Shown here: positions 24,956 to 38,190 of the stretch, piece after piece
Position numbering within the stretch: position 1 is the stretch's first letter
How the letters are laid out: every line of letters begins with the position of its first letter
Assembly (NCBI RefSeq): GCF_000764305.2
Contig: NW_025937347.1
Location: forward strand, 62,001-126,000
DNA from: Hyalella azteca
Lineage: Eukaryota; Arthropoda; Malacostraca; Amphipoda; Hyalellidae
DNA: 64,000 nucleotides
Direction: 5' to 3'
Notes under the pieces: generated by a model
Database searches by the model: none
What the model was told of the DNA's origin: nothing
Seen by the model: only the letters and a program-made list of their open reading frames with translations
Translations under genes and position numbers: made by a program

Positions 24956-26518
24956 TAAGACAACTCGAAATTATAATGCAATATAGAATTTGTTGGTTTT
25001 AAACCAGGAACAAATTCTGTTCTCCAGGAAGCTCAGTCCGGATACAATAATATTGGGAGATATTCGAATAAAAATGAATACTAGAGTAACAATTTTTTAA
25101 TTGGAAATTTAATGTTTGATAATATGGCGTGAGGAACATTCAATGACGGCATTGGAAAATCAATAAAATAGATTGTAATTGAGTTATTAATTCGGTTGAC
25201 CTTGCACGTTAGACAATAACAGAGGCAAAAAGTTGAATTATTTATTATATTTAGTTATATTCATTTATTATCGGTCTGTCAATGATGCCGACAATGATAT
25301 GATCTGCTGTAAGGATGTAATTTTTGCTTGTTTAAGATTATTAAACAAATTTGATCGATTTATATGCCGTAGCGAAAACAGGACGGATTTGTCTTAAAAA
25401 TTGAGAATTGAAAGAGAAAATTTCCTGCCTAATTTTTCGTGAAGCTATTGTAGTAAATATCTAACAATAGTTCGCGTTCCTTGACGAACTACTATATTAA
25501 CTATAATAACTTAACGAGTCTTGATCGTAATCAAAGAATTGAAGTGTTGTAGCCATATGAGAAGAAATGCATTATAGAAATAAATCATACTACATTTCTT
25601 TACCATATTTCCAAACTTAATTGACTGTTAGTAAAATGCGATACATGACGTTGCAGCTTTAACTGCAAGCAAAAGTGTTAAGCAATTATATGAAAGTAAC
25701 AAGCTATGGTTGCTTCGTAAGATTGAATGAACAAGTTTTTGAAAGTTCGATGTCATTTAGAAACATTACAAGGCAGTGAAAGAGGACGCAGTGAATCACG
25801 CAGTGAAGCGTTTTGCATCGAGCGCATTTTTTATTAGCAAAATTGATCAGGTTTACAGTAAACCTGTATCAGCGACCACTGATCTATCGTTCGATTAGTA
25901 ATGGTTTCTGCTAGAAAAATAATTATCGTTACGATAGAAGTCATGAGAAATGTTGAGTCATGCCACCAAAAGTACTACAGAAAAACATATGCAAGTGCGG
26001 ATATAAATGATCTGCGGCAATTTTCACAGCGCATATTTTGTTAACAAAATGGAGCCTTCAAAAGAAACTTTTTCTAGTAGATTTTCGTAGATGAGAAGAA
26101 AACTATTCACAAATATTGAACGGTATACCGAAAACCTAATAACTTCTTCATTATCACGTCATCATCTGTCGCAAGCCATGCAACTCTTGCTCCTTTTAAG
26201 CACATGTTATTTACAAAAGTTAAATAAATTAAAAAGTTAAAGTTACGCGCACATGTCCTGAAAACAAAAAAAAAATTATTGACATTGTCATCATGTTATT
26301 CCCAGGCACTTGCCGAGAAGCTCAAATTATACGAGGAGAATAAGTAGAAACACAAACAAAATAACAAGAAAAAGAAGCCGCTGTTGTGAAGTTGCACGTA
26401 GAGCGGAGGCTGTGAAGAAGCTGTGTGCACCGAGTCGCTGGCTGAGGTGTAGAAGCATGACTCTATAAATGTTGTGTGTGTGCGCGATGTATTAGCGCCG
26501 CCTGAACCTTATATGCTT
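24956..26518. other. no supported gene
   Basis: AT-rich. A short patch at 26330-26520 is GC-richer and leads into the duplication below. Confidence 0.4.
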
Positions 26519-26750
26519 CTGGACGTCCAGACGTCGTACAAGGCTACACAGTCTCAGTAATCAATTAGTTTATGGTTTTCTACTGAAAAATATTAAGTTT
26601 GTAAAAGCGAAAATTGGTATAAAATCTTCCTAATGTAACAAGAACTGGACGTCCAGACGTCGTACAAGGCTACACAGTCTCACTAATCAATTAGTTCATG
26701 CTTTTCTACTGAAAAATATTAAGTTTGCAAAAGCGAAAATTTGTATGCAG
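26519..26750. repeat. tandem duplication, period 126 bp
   Basis: CTGGACGTCCAGACGTCGTA at 26519 recurs at 26645. About 100 bp are shared with few changes, separated by a short unique segment. Each copy begins with the palindrome CTGGACGTCCAG. Confidence 0.93.
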
Positions 26751-29700
26751 ACATCCAAATGTATGAAGAAAAATAATTTTTTATTTGCATTTGTTTTAAA
26801 TCAGATTAAGCAAATGAGATGCAAGTTGATTTCCACCTGCCTTTCATATTCTGCACCTAGTGATTCCATATGGCGATTTGCTCAATTTTATGCAATTGAA
26901 GATGCTGGCCGATGTTATTGACATAATATGTCATTTGTGAGGCAGACGCTCGATTCATAAATCAAATATACTGAAATTCTGACTTTCACCCTTTCTTATT
27001 CACGTAGACTGTAAATAAATTGTTCGAATTTTAATTTTGCGAAAAAAAATATTTGTACCTCATTTGATAGTTGAGCGAGAATCTAAGTTTATTATCAAAC
27101 AGACCCTTATGAAAATTGCAGGAATAACATATTATACTCCTGGGCATATACTCTCAAAAAAGTTAAGAGATCGCAAGTTCATCAGCCAATCATTGACGGC
27201 CTTCCAAGCAAAATTCACCAATCCTAGACAAGAAAATAGAGCGTAAGTAATTACGTTCATTAAGCGAGTTTTGAAAGTATAATGGCTCCTGGGCGTTTAA
27301 TTTTTTGCCACAGTACCGAACGTAAGTTACAGAGTAAAACGTTAGCAGCAAGGACGCTGAACGAGCTCTGGTCAGAACCAGCCTTAATTTGTACTGTGGT
27401 TGAGTGACGGTCACGAAGAAAGATGGAATGTTGGGTGAAAGAAAGGCACCGCGTCGTGATCTCGCACTTAGCTGTACGATTTCCCGGGTAGAATCTGGCT
27501 CTTCAACTTCATTTCGATACATTCATTTCGAGTCCCAGCCATGGGCTTAGATTTGGAATCACTAACTGAAGCGTTAATTGCGCGAAAAAGCTAAAATTGT
27601 TATATTTTTCATATGGTATTGAAACATTCATTAATATTGGTTGGCGTATTTTTTGAAGATAAATATTCAAGTGAGGCTAAGTTGTTTGACTGAAGTTTCA
27701 ATTATAGTACGAACGAACGTTTCCACATTGCATGATAATAAATAAAAATAAATACATAATAAAAAATGTAAGAGTAAAGTTTGCTCTATTCCTCATTGCG
27801 CACATTGGAGAATTTAATGCATTTTAGGCATCTAAATCATTTCCATTTTATGGTTTTATAAAATTATTGAAATGCTGCCACATTATTTTTCTGTTTCCAT
27901 CGCCAATTGACGAGGGATGCAAAAACGAAATTGCTTTGATTAAAGAACAGGCTGATTAGAAGGCCAAATCAATTGTATATTCAAGGACTTGCAATTGTCA
28001 CAAACATTCATGCGTCCTTATATGCATTCCTCATGATCCCGAGACCAGTTATTCATGAACAAAACTTCGAATATATAATCACTCAATTTAGCAGGTCTTT
28101 TGATACATGATGGGAGTCAAAGGAGGCCGTTGCTACATGCCTTCAGGTCAAAGAACCTGCGTCTGCCAAGCTGCCAGTCTCTAATTTCTGTGCTAGATTG
28201 CCTGACACACCTTATAAAGAGCGCTGCAAAGAGGTCTGTAAAGAGCGCCTTCTCTCGAGACCCTTTCTAGCAATTCCATTTATATATACTATGTATGTAC
28301 AACACTCGCATTTCTCGGTATAGACGGTCCCATCATTGGGTCCTTCATCAATACGGTCCTTTTTTCCGTCAACCGACATTGTTTGACAAACCTGACTGAA
28401 GCCCAAGGTAAAGCTATCTATTTTTTTCGATAATGTGCAAGCCAGTTTTTCATAGACGGTGATTTTAAATGGTATGATTTATACAGTATGAAATTTTATA
28501 TAGCGTCCCTTTCGTTAGTACTTTCGCTTCGCACTAATAAAATAATCAAATTTTCCATCCCGTACTCGATTGAAGACATTTTTCCGAAAAAATTGAAACC
28601 TGTGATCGATAAATTAAAAGTTTAGCATTGCCATATACTAGTTCCTGTATACTCTTTTGTAAATTATTCGGCTAATGCAATCGTATAGGTTCTTCGATAT
28701 TTAAATGGATCGACAATCAGACTAATTTGAATTCTAATTAGAAGCTGGCTGTCGGCTTTATAAAGAAAATAGACTTAAGTGTCAATAAAAAAAGAAAAGA
28801 AGTCGGTCAGCTTTGGGTACATACACCGTACGCCCTCAAAGCAGCCTAATTGCTGAAAAATGAAATTCAACTACATTAATTGTTTAATATATTATGAAAT
28901 GTGGTTGAAAGGTTCAATCCATCACCGCTCTCTTTTCATTTCTCTTCATACAGTCATCATATATCGGATAGATTTCAACATGATATTGAGGAAATAATTT
29001 TATGAATGTGGTATAATTCATTATTTGCCAGCTTCAGTTGGCCAGTAACATATTGTTGAAAGTTTATTTCGACAGATCCACGTTTCTCACTCACAGCATA
29101 AAAGTCTTACTTCAACAGTATTTATCTTATTTATTTTTATTTATCCGATTTTAACCTCAGCTGGAATTTGAAGACACAATGACTTTGATCCTGAATAATG
29201 TAGTACAATACATGTCTTACTTTTTTTAAATTGAGGCTTGACATTTTTATAACGGAAATAAAGTCGTACAAGGAAGAGATACAAAAAACACATTCCGCAT
29301 GCAAGCTTAGTAACAAATGCACGCATAAGAGAATTTTATCAAATTTAAACTGCTCATAAATCATTTAAGTGGAAGCAAAAAGAAGCGCATGCAAGCTAGA
29401 ACGAAAGTTATAACACAAAAGAATAAGATGAAGTTGTTGTAGGTGGGAAGAGGAAGTGTTGCACGCGCTCCACCACACACATTAGAGCTCAGCCTCGTGA
29501 CACTCATCCAAATAAGCTCGTGCGCTAATGACGTCTAGCAGAGTGTCTCGAACTGTCCCCTGTGACTGTCTTATCCTAGCGCCTGCATCGGTGGCTGTGC
29601 TACGTGTTCTGTCCTGCATCAAATTCGCGCTGAGGTGATAACCTGTGATGTGTTTTGTTTCGGTTCGACAATCTAATCTGTGATAATCTTGCATTCAGTG

Positions 29701-31413
29701 GTGCGTGATCAACCTTTGACCATTAGGGTTAAACATGGAGTCACGCAGATGTTCCGATGGTTTTCTCATGGAATTTTTTGGAACAAATCACAATATAACA
29801 ACTACCGACTCGATCCCGTCGAGATCCAACCGATGATGTTGACCGATGTCCACAGCTCGGTCAGGTCAAGTGTGCGTCCCATAAAGCTTGAGTACTTTGT
29901 TCTCAAAATTGTTTTTATATCCTTATATCGATGAAATTTCTGGCGTGAACATTGAAATTTTTACTACCTGCGATGCTGTTTGCAGATTAAACATTGATAT
30001 ATACTGAAAATAGTTCGTAATATCCGTATTCACCAAGAAAATTTGTACAAAATTTTTGTGTTTGTTAAAGATTTCGATTCGTTTATCCAGTTTCTTAACG
30101 GGGATAATTTCATATACTGCAGGCTGGATGTAAAACGGTTATTGCACGGTTAGTAGATAAATGAAGATTTATTTCCTTCTGATATTCTGTAAATGTTTAA
30201 TAAATTAAAACTTTTTGAACTTATAAATGGACTTTTTTGACAGCTGTAATGGATGAGAAGTGATGCTCATGCGAAACCTTTACGCTAAAAACAGATCCGT
30301 TAGAAATGATGCTGCTTGATTAAAGTATCAGCCATTTTGAATTATTGCGTCACTATAGGCATGATGCAATATCATCCGGTTATTGGAAGCAAGTTGATCG
30401 CTTCACTCAAAGAAGACTGACAAAGAGAATATCACACTCAGGATTATCACACTCCATGATGTAAAGATATTCATTCATTTAGCGTGCTGCAAATATCAAA
30501 ATTTTCATTTCAGCTAAATGAGATTTTTTCTAATTGTAAATGCCCAACTTCTGATAATGACGATTGATGCGTGAATTCATATTAGTTTTTAAACGCTACA
30601 TCATTACATTTGATTTACAAATGTTCACCTCGATATTCTGTCCATTGTTGTCAACGCTCATAATACTTACCTATGATCTTCCAATGAGTTCACAGAAATT
30701 TATGTTAAGCTGATGATTCAGTTCGCTGAATGCAAGTTAGGTGTTTTAATCAGAGCAACAGAAGCTCTTTTCGCTTGCCGTGAGTTAACAATTACATTAG
30801 AATTGTATGAATTAGAAAAGTTCAGGTAACTTTGATGCTAAAATTTCCTTATACTGTATACACATTCCTGATTCTATTCATTTGTATTATTATATTATAT
30901 TAGTTAACCATTAGTTAGTTATCTTGTTCTAACTATCTTTATACTCAGTTCTTATTCAGTTAGTATATAAACCATATGTTCTTATTAGGATTTGTAAGAA
31001 ATTGAATCTAATATTTTGATGATTTTTCGTCTAAATTTGTGAATGAGTCGCATAATGTTCTCGGTATTTCAATTAAAAAATCAAGCAATTCCTCTTGTGG
31101 CGAACATTTTTCTTTTACTCGCGTAATATATTGTCTTTTACGCATGTAGGCTTAAGAACGTCAAATATCATTTTGAATAACAGACTTTTATTTGTCAGTG
31201 TTCATTCACCCGCAACCTTCCATTTGTTTGATTGCTAGTTAGCCTTTTTTATGAGAAAATTTATTTGTTCGTTTAAAAATTGGTCCCCATTAGAGATAAA
31301 ATCAATCCTTCCATATCGGTGCGTTCATATGGGAGCGTTTACTCAAGATAGCAGACGCTTCAGACGAGCTTGCTTCTTACCATCAGTCGATAAACGCATA
31401 AAAACATTTCAAT
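26751..31413. other. long stretch without a supported gene
   Basis: A plus-strand frame ending at 27241 is followed by a consensus donor (GTAAGT at 27242), and a minus-strand frame at 29482-29694 (MQDYHRLDCRTETKHITGYH) sits in a GC-richer patch. Neither matches a family I know and neither has a partner exon. The rest is AT-rich. Confidence 0.35.
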
Positions 31414-31539
31414 AAAATCATTTATAACCCATCTTCCAATTAACCCACATAAATATCCATTAATTGAGCTTGCAAGAAAATCATTTATAACCCACCCTAC
31501 AATTAACCCCCATAAATATCCATTAATTGAGCTGACAAC
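31414..31539. repeat. 63-bp tandem duplication, two copies
   Basis: AAAATCATTTATAACCCA at 31414 recurs at 31477. Each copy continues through CATAAATATCCATTAATTGA with only a few substitutions. Confidence 0.93.
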
Positions 31540-34500
31540 TCACTCAACTTAAATTTATCATGGTCTTTTTCGATTCCACATTTAATAATTAATATTTTAA
31601 CAGCAGAATGTTACCATGCTTTGAGTAAAAAATTTCATTTAGCCTGTTAAAATACAGACAAACTACTGAATACTGAATTTAACTTAACATCAGTTTCTTC
31701 ATCAATATGAAAACCAAATGTATGAAAACACCCTATTATTAAATCGCTTGTTACCTATTTTAGAAATTTCTTCAAGAGAAAATCCCTAGAGGCGTCACGT
31801 CGAGATCGTCTAGTACAGCAATACTGACCTGTCACAGGCCCACGCTCGCCCGCGTTCGAATGGCACCAAAAGTGTTGTCTTCACCGAGTTTTTGCCTTCG
31901 TCTTGACATTGGCAGGGCGAAGAAGATGCTTTTACAGCTGCTAGAGCTATGGCACGATTTGCACAGCTGTTAAATGCTACGCCGATGCTCTCTGGCCTTT
32001 TATCACGTCTGCCACTGATATGTTAGTGCGCCGGAGATCACGTTAATGAAAACTGGCCATAAGACTTCGCTCACGACGCGTCAACAGTCATTAACGAGGG
32101 AATACATTCCGTTTTTTTTCAAGGCTTCGCTACCTCATGGCAGCCGAAATCGAGAGCAATGTTTTAGAATCAAAGATAATACTTCAGCTCCTTGAAACGT
32201 TATTATCCTTTGAGTAATTTAAAGCGTCATTTTTTTTAGTAATTTGAATGGATGGATTTTTATCAACTTCTAGCGACAAGTGAGAATTACCAAGAGAATG
32301 TAATCGCGAGCCATGTTATATTCATATTTATTTTCGGCCATAGTTTTTAGGACATGATATAAACTTGTAATGACTATGTTGTGTCTTGACGATGCATTTC
32401 ATAGGAAGAAAGGGAAAGGCATTCAACCGTTGAGAAACCAGAAACGTGTCTTCGGGAGTCAGAGATTTTTTATATATTTTATTCTTTTTCTAGCCTCAAG
32501 CACAATAAAACACTAGTTTGATTGTAGTAGATTTGACTTTGTTTAAATCTACTTTTGTTATGATTTCTGTCATTTGGGTTACGTGGGATCTTGTTCATAA
32601 ACTAGGCTTTGCTTACAGACGATCGAATTACATTCTCACGATTTCATTTCTTACCCAAATAATTATCTGATTAATTTGGCAAAATTTAGTCCATATCGTG
32701 AGTTAGAGATCGTTATCGCCTTCAATATATAATAAATGGACAGCAGTAATTTGATTCTATGAATTTTAGTCACTTCCGCGTGTGTCATTGATAGATTAGA
32801 ATTTATTTGGTTATCAGATGATTCAGCTAGCGTGACGATGACACGCAGCAACCGGTCCCGCTTAACGATGATCTCAGTGAACATCTAAATGCATCAGTCA
32901 TAGGAACAGCATAGATTTGTTATCAGTAGAGAACGTTCACACTGCCTACGTGATGTGGGTTGCATTTCAATGGATGATCTAGAACGCGCACGTGCCAGGC
33001 ATCACGCGCGCCTCGACCTCTCATTATTGAGTCATACCTTGTGAGAGCGGTCGGAGTTACCAAGCTCGACGCAAAGTTCAACATAGCGTTGGCTTGTTTG
33101 TATCCATTCCTTGAGCGCCTCTCATGAGTGCATGAGTTGCTAAAGACGCGATTGAGCGTCGATATGATTGCATGCCATTAGGGTAAATTTGCTGTTGGGT
33201 GACCTTCATGGCCTGCTAAATATAGATCAACATCGATATCGTGATCGCTTTTTGCAATCATGCATAGCTTTCCCGATACTAGAAAGGTTCGGACTCATTC
33301 TTTCTTACTTTCATATATCCTGGGTTTTCCCATTAGAAGAGTAACATAAACCAATGAAACCTAAGCACAATTAAAGTCTTAATTAAAGAGTTCTCAATCT
33401 TTCTGTTTTAATCTCTGATGCTAAAAAAAGAATCTCTTGGAACCTCTGATGATTTTGAGCGACAAAAATCTCTCCGATGTTTACTCGTGATCAGGTGATG
33501 TGGTAGTTGAATTTATGCTTGCATCTTCATGGGTCCCGTGATCTGAAGGCAAAGTTTGCGCTTTCGTGGCGCCGGTAAAGCCTCGTGCAGGTGGAAATCT
33601 GTCGGCACGCGCCTAAACAACTTCATGCTAATGAGTGCCAGACGGGCCGCATGTTTGGCCTCAGTTGTGCCAGGCGAGCCTCGTGTTTGGCCTCAAAGTG
33701 AGAGCGTGAAAAATGTGGATTCGAGGCCACATTTTCCTTGGTGTTCCAGAAGTCGAGGTTTATATAATGCTTGTGATGTTTCGTGGAAGGCTTAATTGGC
33801 TTTGTTAAAAGTGGGAAATGTTTCTCACCGGACAATTTTTTATATTTTTTTGTAGGTATTGATTTTCTTGAATTTTTGTAGCGTTAGAGTCGCATTTGGT
33901 GGAGTCAATCTATCGCTATATCTATTATGCTTTATTAAAAATTTTAGCTATTTCCTCATATGCGAATGTAAAGTTGACAATGAATATTTATTGATGATTT
34001 CTGTTGATTTTGCCTGCCTAACGGTCTCATAAAGTGTTTATTCTGTTTTAAATTTTACAGCTACGCTCGAAACGGGCCCATGAACAACACAAATTTGTGA
34101 AACCACAGAGATAATTGATTCTCTTTGCACGGTCATTTGTACACGGCGTTGATTGGGAGTGGGAGGTCTGGTCATAAATGAAAATTCGCACTGTTAACTG
34201 TGGGAATTTTTGTATAAATAAAGGCATGAATAGTTCATAAGAGGCTTACAATTGGCTACAAGGAAATGGAGTGAATCAGTAATTAATACCGTATTGTTGT
34301 AAAATTAACAATGGAATGTTCTGTTAAAACTTATGAATAGTTAAGATAAGGTACATACTCGTCAACTGGAAATAAAACGTAAGGATGTTACTTCGTTTAG
34401 AAAATTTCAGCCACAATGCGGCAATTTCCTCAACTGTTTTGCATGCGATAAATTCTGTCACGCAAAGAAATTTATTCATGTTATCGGCTGGTGAGTAAAA

Positions 34501-34907
34501 AAGTTCATAAAAGCCATTCAAACATTTAAATTGTTATTTTACCCAGTGTGTTAGAAGTAAAGAATTAGCTATTTTATTTGTCTCGTGGTTATTTTTTCGG
34601 TTAATTGAAATAAATATTACAACAAGAAATTATTAGTAAATGTCGTGTAGCCTTTTGGTGGGAGAGATCATGCAAATATATAATATGTGCAGCTAAACGC
34701 ACGTAAATTAAATATAAGTTGACCGGAAATAATTTTCCTAGGGTCCTGCGTATCCGACAAGATTTTAATAATTGATTTGGTTTGTCTACTTTACTACTTA
34801 TAAATGCCTAAATCTCTCCAATTAACCATTTATACAAATTTATTTTGCAAGGATAATTATTTTAAGGCTTACTTTTTAGCGCCGCATTTTCTTAATTATT
34901 AAAAAAA
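31540..34907. other. no supported gene
   Basis: GC-richer patches at about 31780-32110, 32960-33140 and 33540-33800 lack convincing exons. The last contains a short imperfect repeat around TGTTTGGCCTCA. At about 34876 the fragment TTTTAGCGCCGCATTTTC resembles the end of the (GTCY)n element that starts a few bases downstream. Confidence 0.35.
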
Positions 34908-35070
34908 TATAACTCAGTACTCACTGCAGTGAGTGACAGAGAGCGCATTTTCTCGTCGTCGAAAACGTGGTCACGCACAGACAGACAGACGGACAGACAG
35001 ACGGACAGACAGACGGACATGACGAGCACAATAGGGCATTTTTCCATAAATGAGAAAATGCGCTAAAAAG
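34908..35070 (+). mobile_element. (GTCY)n non-autonomous element, copy 4
   Basis: A full-length copy from AAAAATATAACTCAGTACTC to GAGAAAATGCGCTAAAAA with an (RGAC)n core. It abuts copy 5, which lies in the opposite orientation, without intervening sequence. Confidence 0.9.
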
Positions 35071-35187
35071 GCGCTATTGTGCTCGTCATGTCTGTCCGTC
35101 CGTCCGTCCGTCCGTCCGTGAATTCATGGTTTCGTCGACTAGAAAATGCGCTCTGTCACTCACTGCAGTGAGTACTGAGTTTTAATT
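35071..35187 (-). mobile_element. (GTCY)n non-autonomous element, copy 5 (inverted)
   Basis: Begins GCGCTATTGTGCTCGTCATG, then (GTCC)n, TTCGTCGACTAGAAAATGCG, CACTGCAGTGAG and TACTGAGTT. Relative to copy 4 it lacks the outermost right arm (the GAGAAAATGCGC side) and is joined directly to copy 4's end, so the pair forms a long interrupted palindrome. Confidence 0.88.
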
Positions 35188-35455
35188 TTTTGTGTAACTC
35201 TGATTCTCGTTGCTATCTTTCAATTTCATTTAACTTTCACTTTCCAGCATTGGAAATTGTCGACAGGAAAGGACCCAACCGCAATGAAGGCTCACGAGTT
35301 TTTTTTTGCTAGGAGTTTGAAGTAAAAAACCTCCTTAGCCACTAACTAACGATTTAAATTATTTATAAGTTAAATAAAATGATGCATTTTTAAAGATACG
35401 TATATTAATTTCATTTAATATTCAATTGAGGTATTAAAATTGTAAAATATTTCAG
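35188..35455. other. AT-rich spacer
   Basis: Nothing recognised. It ends with a usable 3' splice site (AATATTTCAG). Confidence 0.4.
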
Positions 35456-35663
35456 AGCTTGAGTCGCACATTACGGGCTGAGGCTGCCGGACGTGATGAC
35501 GCCGGAGTCGCTTCTGCTGCAGCGGAAAATCGAAATTTGCACGCCACCGAAAATTTTGAAAATTTTCGAATTTCGAAAATTTTCACACTTGCCGGAGTTG
35601 CGGGAGACACGAACAAATTAATCGAACGGAACAGAAAGAGGTACGAAGATTATGCCTCTGCAG
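35456..35663 (+). CDS. candidate internal exon, unknown protein
   Basis: The segment is bounded by a consensus acceptor (TATTTCAG, ending 35455) and a consensus donor (CTCTGCAG|GTGACA, at 35664). It is open throughout in the frame beginning SLSRTLRAEAAGRDDAG and ending NRKRYEDYASA. The first half is Ala/Arg-rich and GC-rich compared with the flanks; the second half is charged. It would end in phase 1, so it cannot join directly to the phase-0 exon at 39647 of the next gene. No family is recognised. Confidence 0.35.
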
Positions 35664-37146
35664 GTGACATGTACATATGCTAGAAGTGAACGTTTTCTGA
35701 GATATTGTGTTTAACTCTCAGGTAGCTCCAATAATTGTATTTATTTCAATGCAAACAGAGCTTGTCTCACGATCAAGGCATAAGCATTTTACTTAGTAAA
35801 TGTTTGCATTGATTCATAAATATTATTCATCGATTGACGCATATGACGTTGTCAATGAGGAGAGTTTGTAGAGGAGAGTTTTCCCTTGAGTATTTGAGGT
35901 TCCATATGGTCTCCTACTTCAATTTATTACGTTAATTTATTGTTGCAAGCAATCATGTGATTATTTGATCTGCTAATTAAATTTTTAAGTAAAAAATATT
36001 CGTACGAAAGAGGACCAATAAAAAAATTCCTCGGAATTATAAAATTAGACCACTTAATTCTTCTAAGAAACACACACCAAAAAACATTCAGACAACCTTG
36101 ACAAATATATTTAAGATTGTGATAGTTTATTTGTTCGAAGCATGGCACTGTAAACGCGTTTAGGGTCTGTACGTTCAGGTCTATGATATTTATCCCGTCA
36201 GAATTTACCTGTGAACAATTTTTTACTGTGGAAAAAATGGGTCAAACATTGAGAATGGGGTCAAAGTTAGATTTAAACATCTAAATATGATTATTTTCGG
36301 CAAGTGTAAATTTCATCAGAGTAAACAATTAGTGTTGCTTATACATTAGCAAAATAACATGAGTGAAATTGCAGGTCCGTTATAAATGTGAGTTTTAATG
36401 CGTTTTTAAAGTATCCCCTTTTTGAAATTGTTAAATGGATTCACAATAACGGTATTCAGGTTGGCGGTCTTAGGAAAACGGGATTCGGGATGGCGGATTC
36501 AAACTAATGGGGATTCTTATATTATAGGGATTATCTGAACAGGGCAATACATGGCTTGTTAGTATATACTATGTATTTATGTTTTTTTTTGCGTGGGCTT
36601 ACGAGGTTTACGAATTCTGACCCTCGGAATAAATAAGACTGATCGAGCGGCTATCCGCACTGCCGATCGGATATTGGCCGGCGGTGTATTTTGATATTAT
36701 GTGATGACATTGTTTAACGAGGGGTTTACTGACAGATGGATAAATAATAAATAGACGAACTTACATTCTAAAACTTTATTCACAAAAGATGCTTTACAAT
36801 TTCAATCCAATTTCAGAAATGAGTTAACGATTTTAGTCGGCAAATATTTAGGTCTATCGTTAATTAACATTGCTTGAAGATCGCATTTCAATCCCATGGA
36901 AAATGTAGCAATTTTAACAGGGTGTTATATCCATCCCGCCCAACGCCGGACTCCGATCGTAACATAAGCTATAAATAAGAACTAAAACGATTGACTTTAT
37001 AATAGCTCGTGAAATATTTTGAACTTAATTTTGCATGATGTATGAATAATTTAGTCATGATTTTGTTTCTTCCCATCAGCTGCGCCGAGAGTTTTGTCGC
37101 TGATGGAATGCTGGTGCGCCGCGGCCTGAACTGCTGCTGGTTGCTT
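35664..37146. other. no supported gene
   Basis: AT-rich, with unsupported short frames. A GC-richer patch at about 37070-37145 leads into the 16-bp array. Confidence 0.4.
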
Positions 37147-38190
37147 AGCTGACTGGGTCTCCAACTGACTGGGTCTCCAGCTAACTGGGTCTCCAGCTGA
37201 CTGGGTCTCCAACTAACTGGGTCGCCAGCTGACTGGGTCTCCAACTGACTGGGACTTTAGCTAACTGGGTCTCCAACTGACTAGGTCTCCAGCTGACTGG
37301 GTCTCCAACTGACTTGGTCTCCAGCTAACTGGGTCTCCAACTGACTGGGTCTCCTGCTGACTGGGTCTTTAACTGACTGGGTCTCCAGCTAACTGGATCT
37401 CCAACTGACTGGGTCTCCAACTGACTGGGTCTCCAACTGCTTTGGTCTCCAACTGACTGGGTCTCCAACTGCTTTGGTCTCCAACTGACTGGGTCTCCAG
37501 CTGACTGGGCCTCCAACTACACGGGTCTCTAACTGACTGGGTCTCCAAGTGACTGGGTCTCCAACTGACTGGGCCTCCAACTGACTGGGCCTCCAACTGA
37601 CTGGGTCTCCAACTGACTGGGTCTTCAACTGACTGGGCCTCCAACTGACTGGATCTCCAACTGACTGGGTCTCCAGCTAACTGGGTCTCCAACTGACTGG
37701 GTCTCCAGCTGACTTGGTCTCCAGCTGACTGGGTCTCCAACTGACTGGGCCTCCAACTGACTGGGTCTCCAGCTGACTGGGTCTCCAACTGACTGGGTCT
37801 CCAACTGACTGGGTCTCCAACTGCTTTGGTCTCCAACTGACCGGGGTCTACAACTGACTGGGTCTCCAACTGCCTGGGTCTCCAGCTGACTGGGTCTCCA
37901 ACTGACTGGGTCACCAACTGCCTGGGTCTCCAACTGACTGGGTCTCCAACTGCCTGGGTCTCCAACTGACTGGGTCTCCAACTGCCTGGGTCTCCAACTG
38001 ATAGGGTCTCCAACTAATTGGGTCTCCAACTAACTGGATCTCCAACTGACTGGGTCTCCAACTGACTGGGTCTACAACTGACTGGGTCTTCAGAAGACTG
38101 GGTCCCCCAGCTGACTGGGTCTTCAGAAGCCTGGGTCCTTCAGCTGACTGGGTCTTCAGAAGACTGGGTCCCTCAGCTGACTGGGACTCT
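37147..38190. repeat. 16-bp minisatellite, about 1 kb, about 65 units
   Basis: The basic unit is CTGACTGGGTCTCCAA, with common variants ending CCAG or with CTAACTGGG. In places it is organised as 32-bp dimers, for example GCTTTGGTCTCCAACTGACT at 37438-37490 and GCCTGGGTCTCCAACTGACT at about 37870-37990. The far end (38080-38190) has a distinct variant, CTTCAGAAGACTGGGTCCC. Since 16 and 3 share no factor, the array gives 16-residue repeating peptides on the minus strand; these are artefacts. Confidence 0.97.

Noticed and set aside
24775..24957. tRNA gene suggested by GGTTACTTAGCTCAGTGG
   Set aside because: The D-arm/A-box is good, but no anticodon stem, B box or acceptor pairing could be found downstream.
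36969..38029. Minus-strand repetitive proteins (ETQSVGDPVSWRPSQL repeats)
   Set aside because: They mirror the 16-bp minisatellite read in every frame; no start, splice or non-repeat domain supports a gene.
5219..38190. CRISPR-like arrays
   Set aside because: The arrays are head-to-tail minisatellites without unique spacers, in a eukaryotic sequence.
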